Source: Streptomyces albus subsp. albus
GTDB taxonomy: Bacteria; Actinomycetota; Actinomycetes; Streptomycetales; Streptomycetaceae
DNA: 64,000 nucleotides
NCBI RefSeq assembly: GCF_000725885.1
Contig: NZ_JODR01000001.1
Span: 310,001 to 374,000, forward strand
Direction: 5' to 3'
Shown here: piece by piece, positions 63,338-64,000 of the stretch
How the letters are laid out: every line of letters starts with the position of its first letter
How positions within the stretch are numbered: position 1 is the stretch's first letter
Translations under genes and position numbers: made by a program
The notes under the pieces: generated by a model
What the model was told of the DNA's origin: nothing
The model's database searches: none
What the model saw: the letters and a program-made list of their open reading frames with translations, nothing else

Positions 63338-64000
63338 CAGGCGGCAGCCTCCTCGGGGCGGTGCGTGGTGAGTAGGTGGCGCCACTCGTGGGCCGTGGAG
63401 TGGATGACGTAGCGCAGCGCATCGACGCTGTGGTCGTCGACCTTCAAGGGCTTGTCCTCGCCGACCTCGGTCGCCTTCGGGTCCCAGGAGTATCCGGGTA
63501 GCTCGTCGAGCAGTCCCTCGCATGAGCGGTGGACGAGTAGGCGGCCGGCGGCGAGCAGCGCGGCCACGGACCGGATGCCGTCTGACACGTCGTTGACGGC
63601 CCGGGCGATGCCCGGGTGTCCGTCGGCCCACAGCTGCGTGATGAACGACGCGGCCGACGGGTCGATGAACGTCCACTCGGGCGCTGCGCCGAGCTCGCCG
63701 AGCCAGTCGCGGACGGCGGTGCTGTACTGGGCGTCGGTCATGCTGCGGTGCGTGGCGCGGGAGTCGTGCCGCCACTCCGCGCACACGTACAGGCGGTCGT
63801 CGACACCCTCGCCGAGCAGCAGCGCGGCGAACGGGTTCGTCGTGCCGTAGTCCAGCCCGACCCAATGGCGGCGCATGGACGGCAGCTCGTCGACGACGTG
63901 CCGGTCTTCGTCCCACATGTCGTAGATGGCGCCCTCGGCGACGACCCACGCACCGTCGATCATGCGGCGGCGCCAGAGGCCGACGTACTCGGCGGCGAGC
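63337..64000 (-). CDS. Terminase large subunit, C-terminal part (cut by window edge)
   Basis: The last 220 codons or so of a terminase large subunit. WRRRMIDGAWVVAEGAIYDM marks the end of the ATPase part, and the RNase H-like nuclease follows: HWVGLDYGTTNPFAALLLGE (first catalytic Asp), WTFIDPSAASFITQLWADGH (second) and PLKVDDHSVDALRYVIHS (third). It packages and cuts concatemeric DNA. The ATPase domain and start codon are beyond 64000. Confidence 0.92.
   Translation of the reverse strand, partial: LAAEYVGLWRRRMIDGAWVVAEGAIYDMWDEDRHVVDELPSMRRHWVGLDYGTTNPFAALLLGEGVDDRLYVCAEWRHDSRATHRSMTDAQYSTAVRDWLGELGAAPEWTFIDPSAASFITQLWADGHPGIARAVNDVSDGIRSVAALLAAGRLLVHRSCEGLLDELPGYSWDPKATEVGEDKPLKVDDHSVDALRYVIHSTAHEWRHLLTTHRPEEAAA

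Larger units (their letters stand above)
40060..64000. mobile_element. Siphovirus-type prophage, left ~24 kb
   Basis: A continuous late module lies on the minus strand in canonical order from the right edge leftwards: terminase large subunit, portal, MuF-type protein, scaffold, coat, connectors, major tail, frameshifting chaperones, tape measure, distal tail and baseplate proteins, fibre, endolysin, two membrane proteins. Cargo genes on the plus strand lie between the lysis genes and attL. Every structural frame is intact, so the element could be inducible. Integrase, repressor proper and replication genes are not in the window. Confidence 0.93.

Overview
The window is high-GC actinobacterial chromosome, most likely from Streptomyces or a close relative. 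The signs are the strong third-position GC bias, GTG and TTG starts, four-base GTGA start/stop overlaps, a DUF397/HTH regulatory cassette, an ESX-type secretion-substrate operon, a PhoP-type PHO box and a typical actinophage late operon. No tRNA, rRNA or CRISPR array was seen.

Layout. 1-14.4 kb is core chromosome: a truncated FadE-type acyl-CoA dehydrogenase (cut by the left edge), an SseB-domain protein, a PAS/GAF/SpoIIE/HATPase phosphatase, aspS, a Uma2 nuclease-like gene, a Phd/ParE toxin-antitoxin pair, metG, a Tat-exported PhoX behind a PHO box, and a type II NADH dehydrogenase. 14.4-18.4 kb is an accessory island of six small coupled minus-strand genes including DUF397, a divergent HTH/TPR regulator and a lower-GC HAD phosphatase. 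It is bracketed by two 43-bp direct repeats (41/43 identical); the right copy ends at the start codon of an intact VOC gene and the left copy leads into a shredded remnant of the same gene.

18.4-39.8 kb is again chromosomal: corA with a HAD hydrolase; a four-gene ABC exporter plus two-component operon; a gluconate locus (gntP, gntK, divergent gntR); a SLOG protein; a small membrane protein; a DinB protein; a three-subunit PaoABC-type molybdenum aldehyde oxidoreductase; a three-gene WXG100-like operon; an FAD oxidoreductase; and an Fpg/Nei glycosylase.

From about 40.06 kb to the right edge the window is the left part of a siphovirus-type prophage, inserted in a membrane-protein gene (probably FUSC family) so that only its first ~60 codons remain. 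The late genes lie on the minus strand and read, from right to left: terminase, portal, MuF-type head protein, scaffold, coat, connectors, major tail, tail chaperones with a -1 frameshift, tape measure, baseplate and fibre proteins, GH25 endolysin, holins. Integrase and early genes are beyond 64000.

The most unusual part is the plus-strand cargo at 40.2-44.1 kb, between the attachment junction and the lysis genes. An HTH/TPR regulator, a resolvase-fold protein without the catalytic serine and two small unknown proteins precede a 46-residue acidic Gly/Asp-rich peptide whose stop codon directly abuts a PIMT-family O-methyltransferase with a long C-terminal extension. This is the architecture expected of an aspartimide-forming (imiditide-like) RiPP cassette carried by a prophage. 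The sequence supports the architecture; the chemistry is inference.
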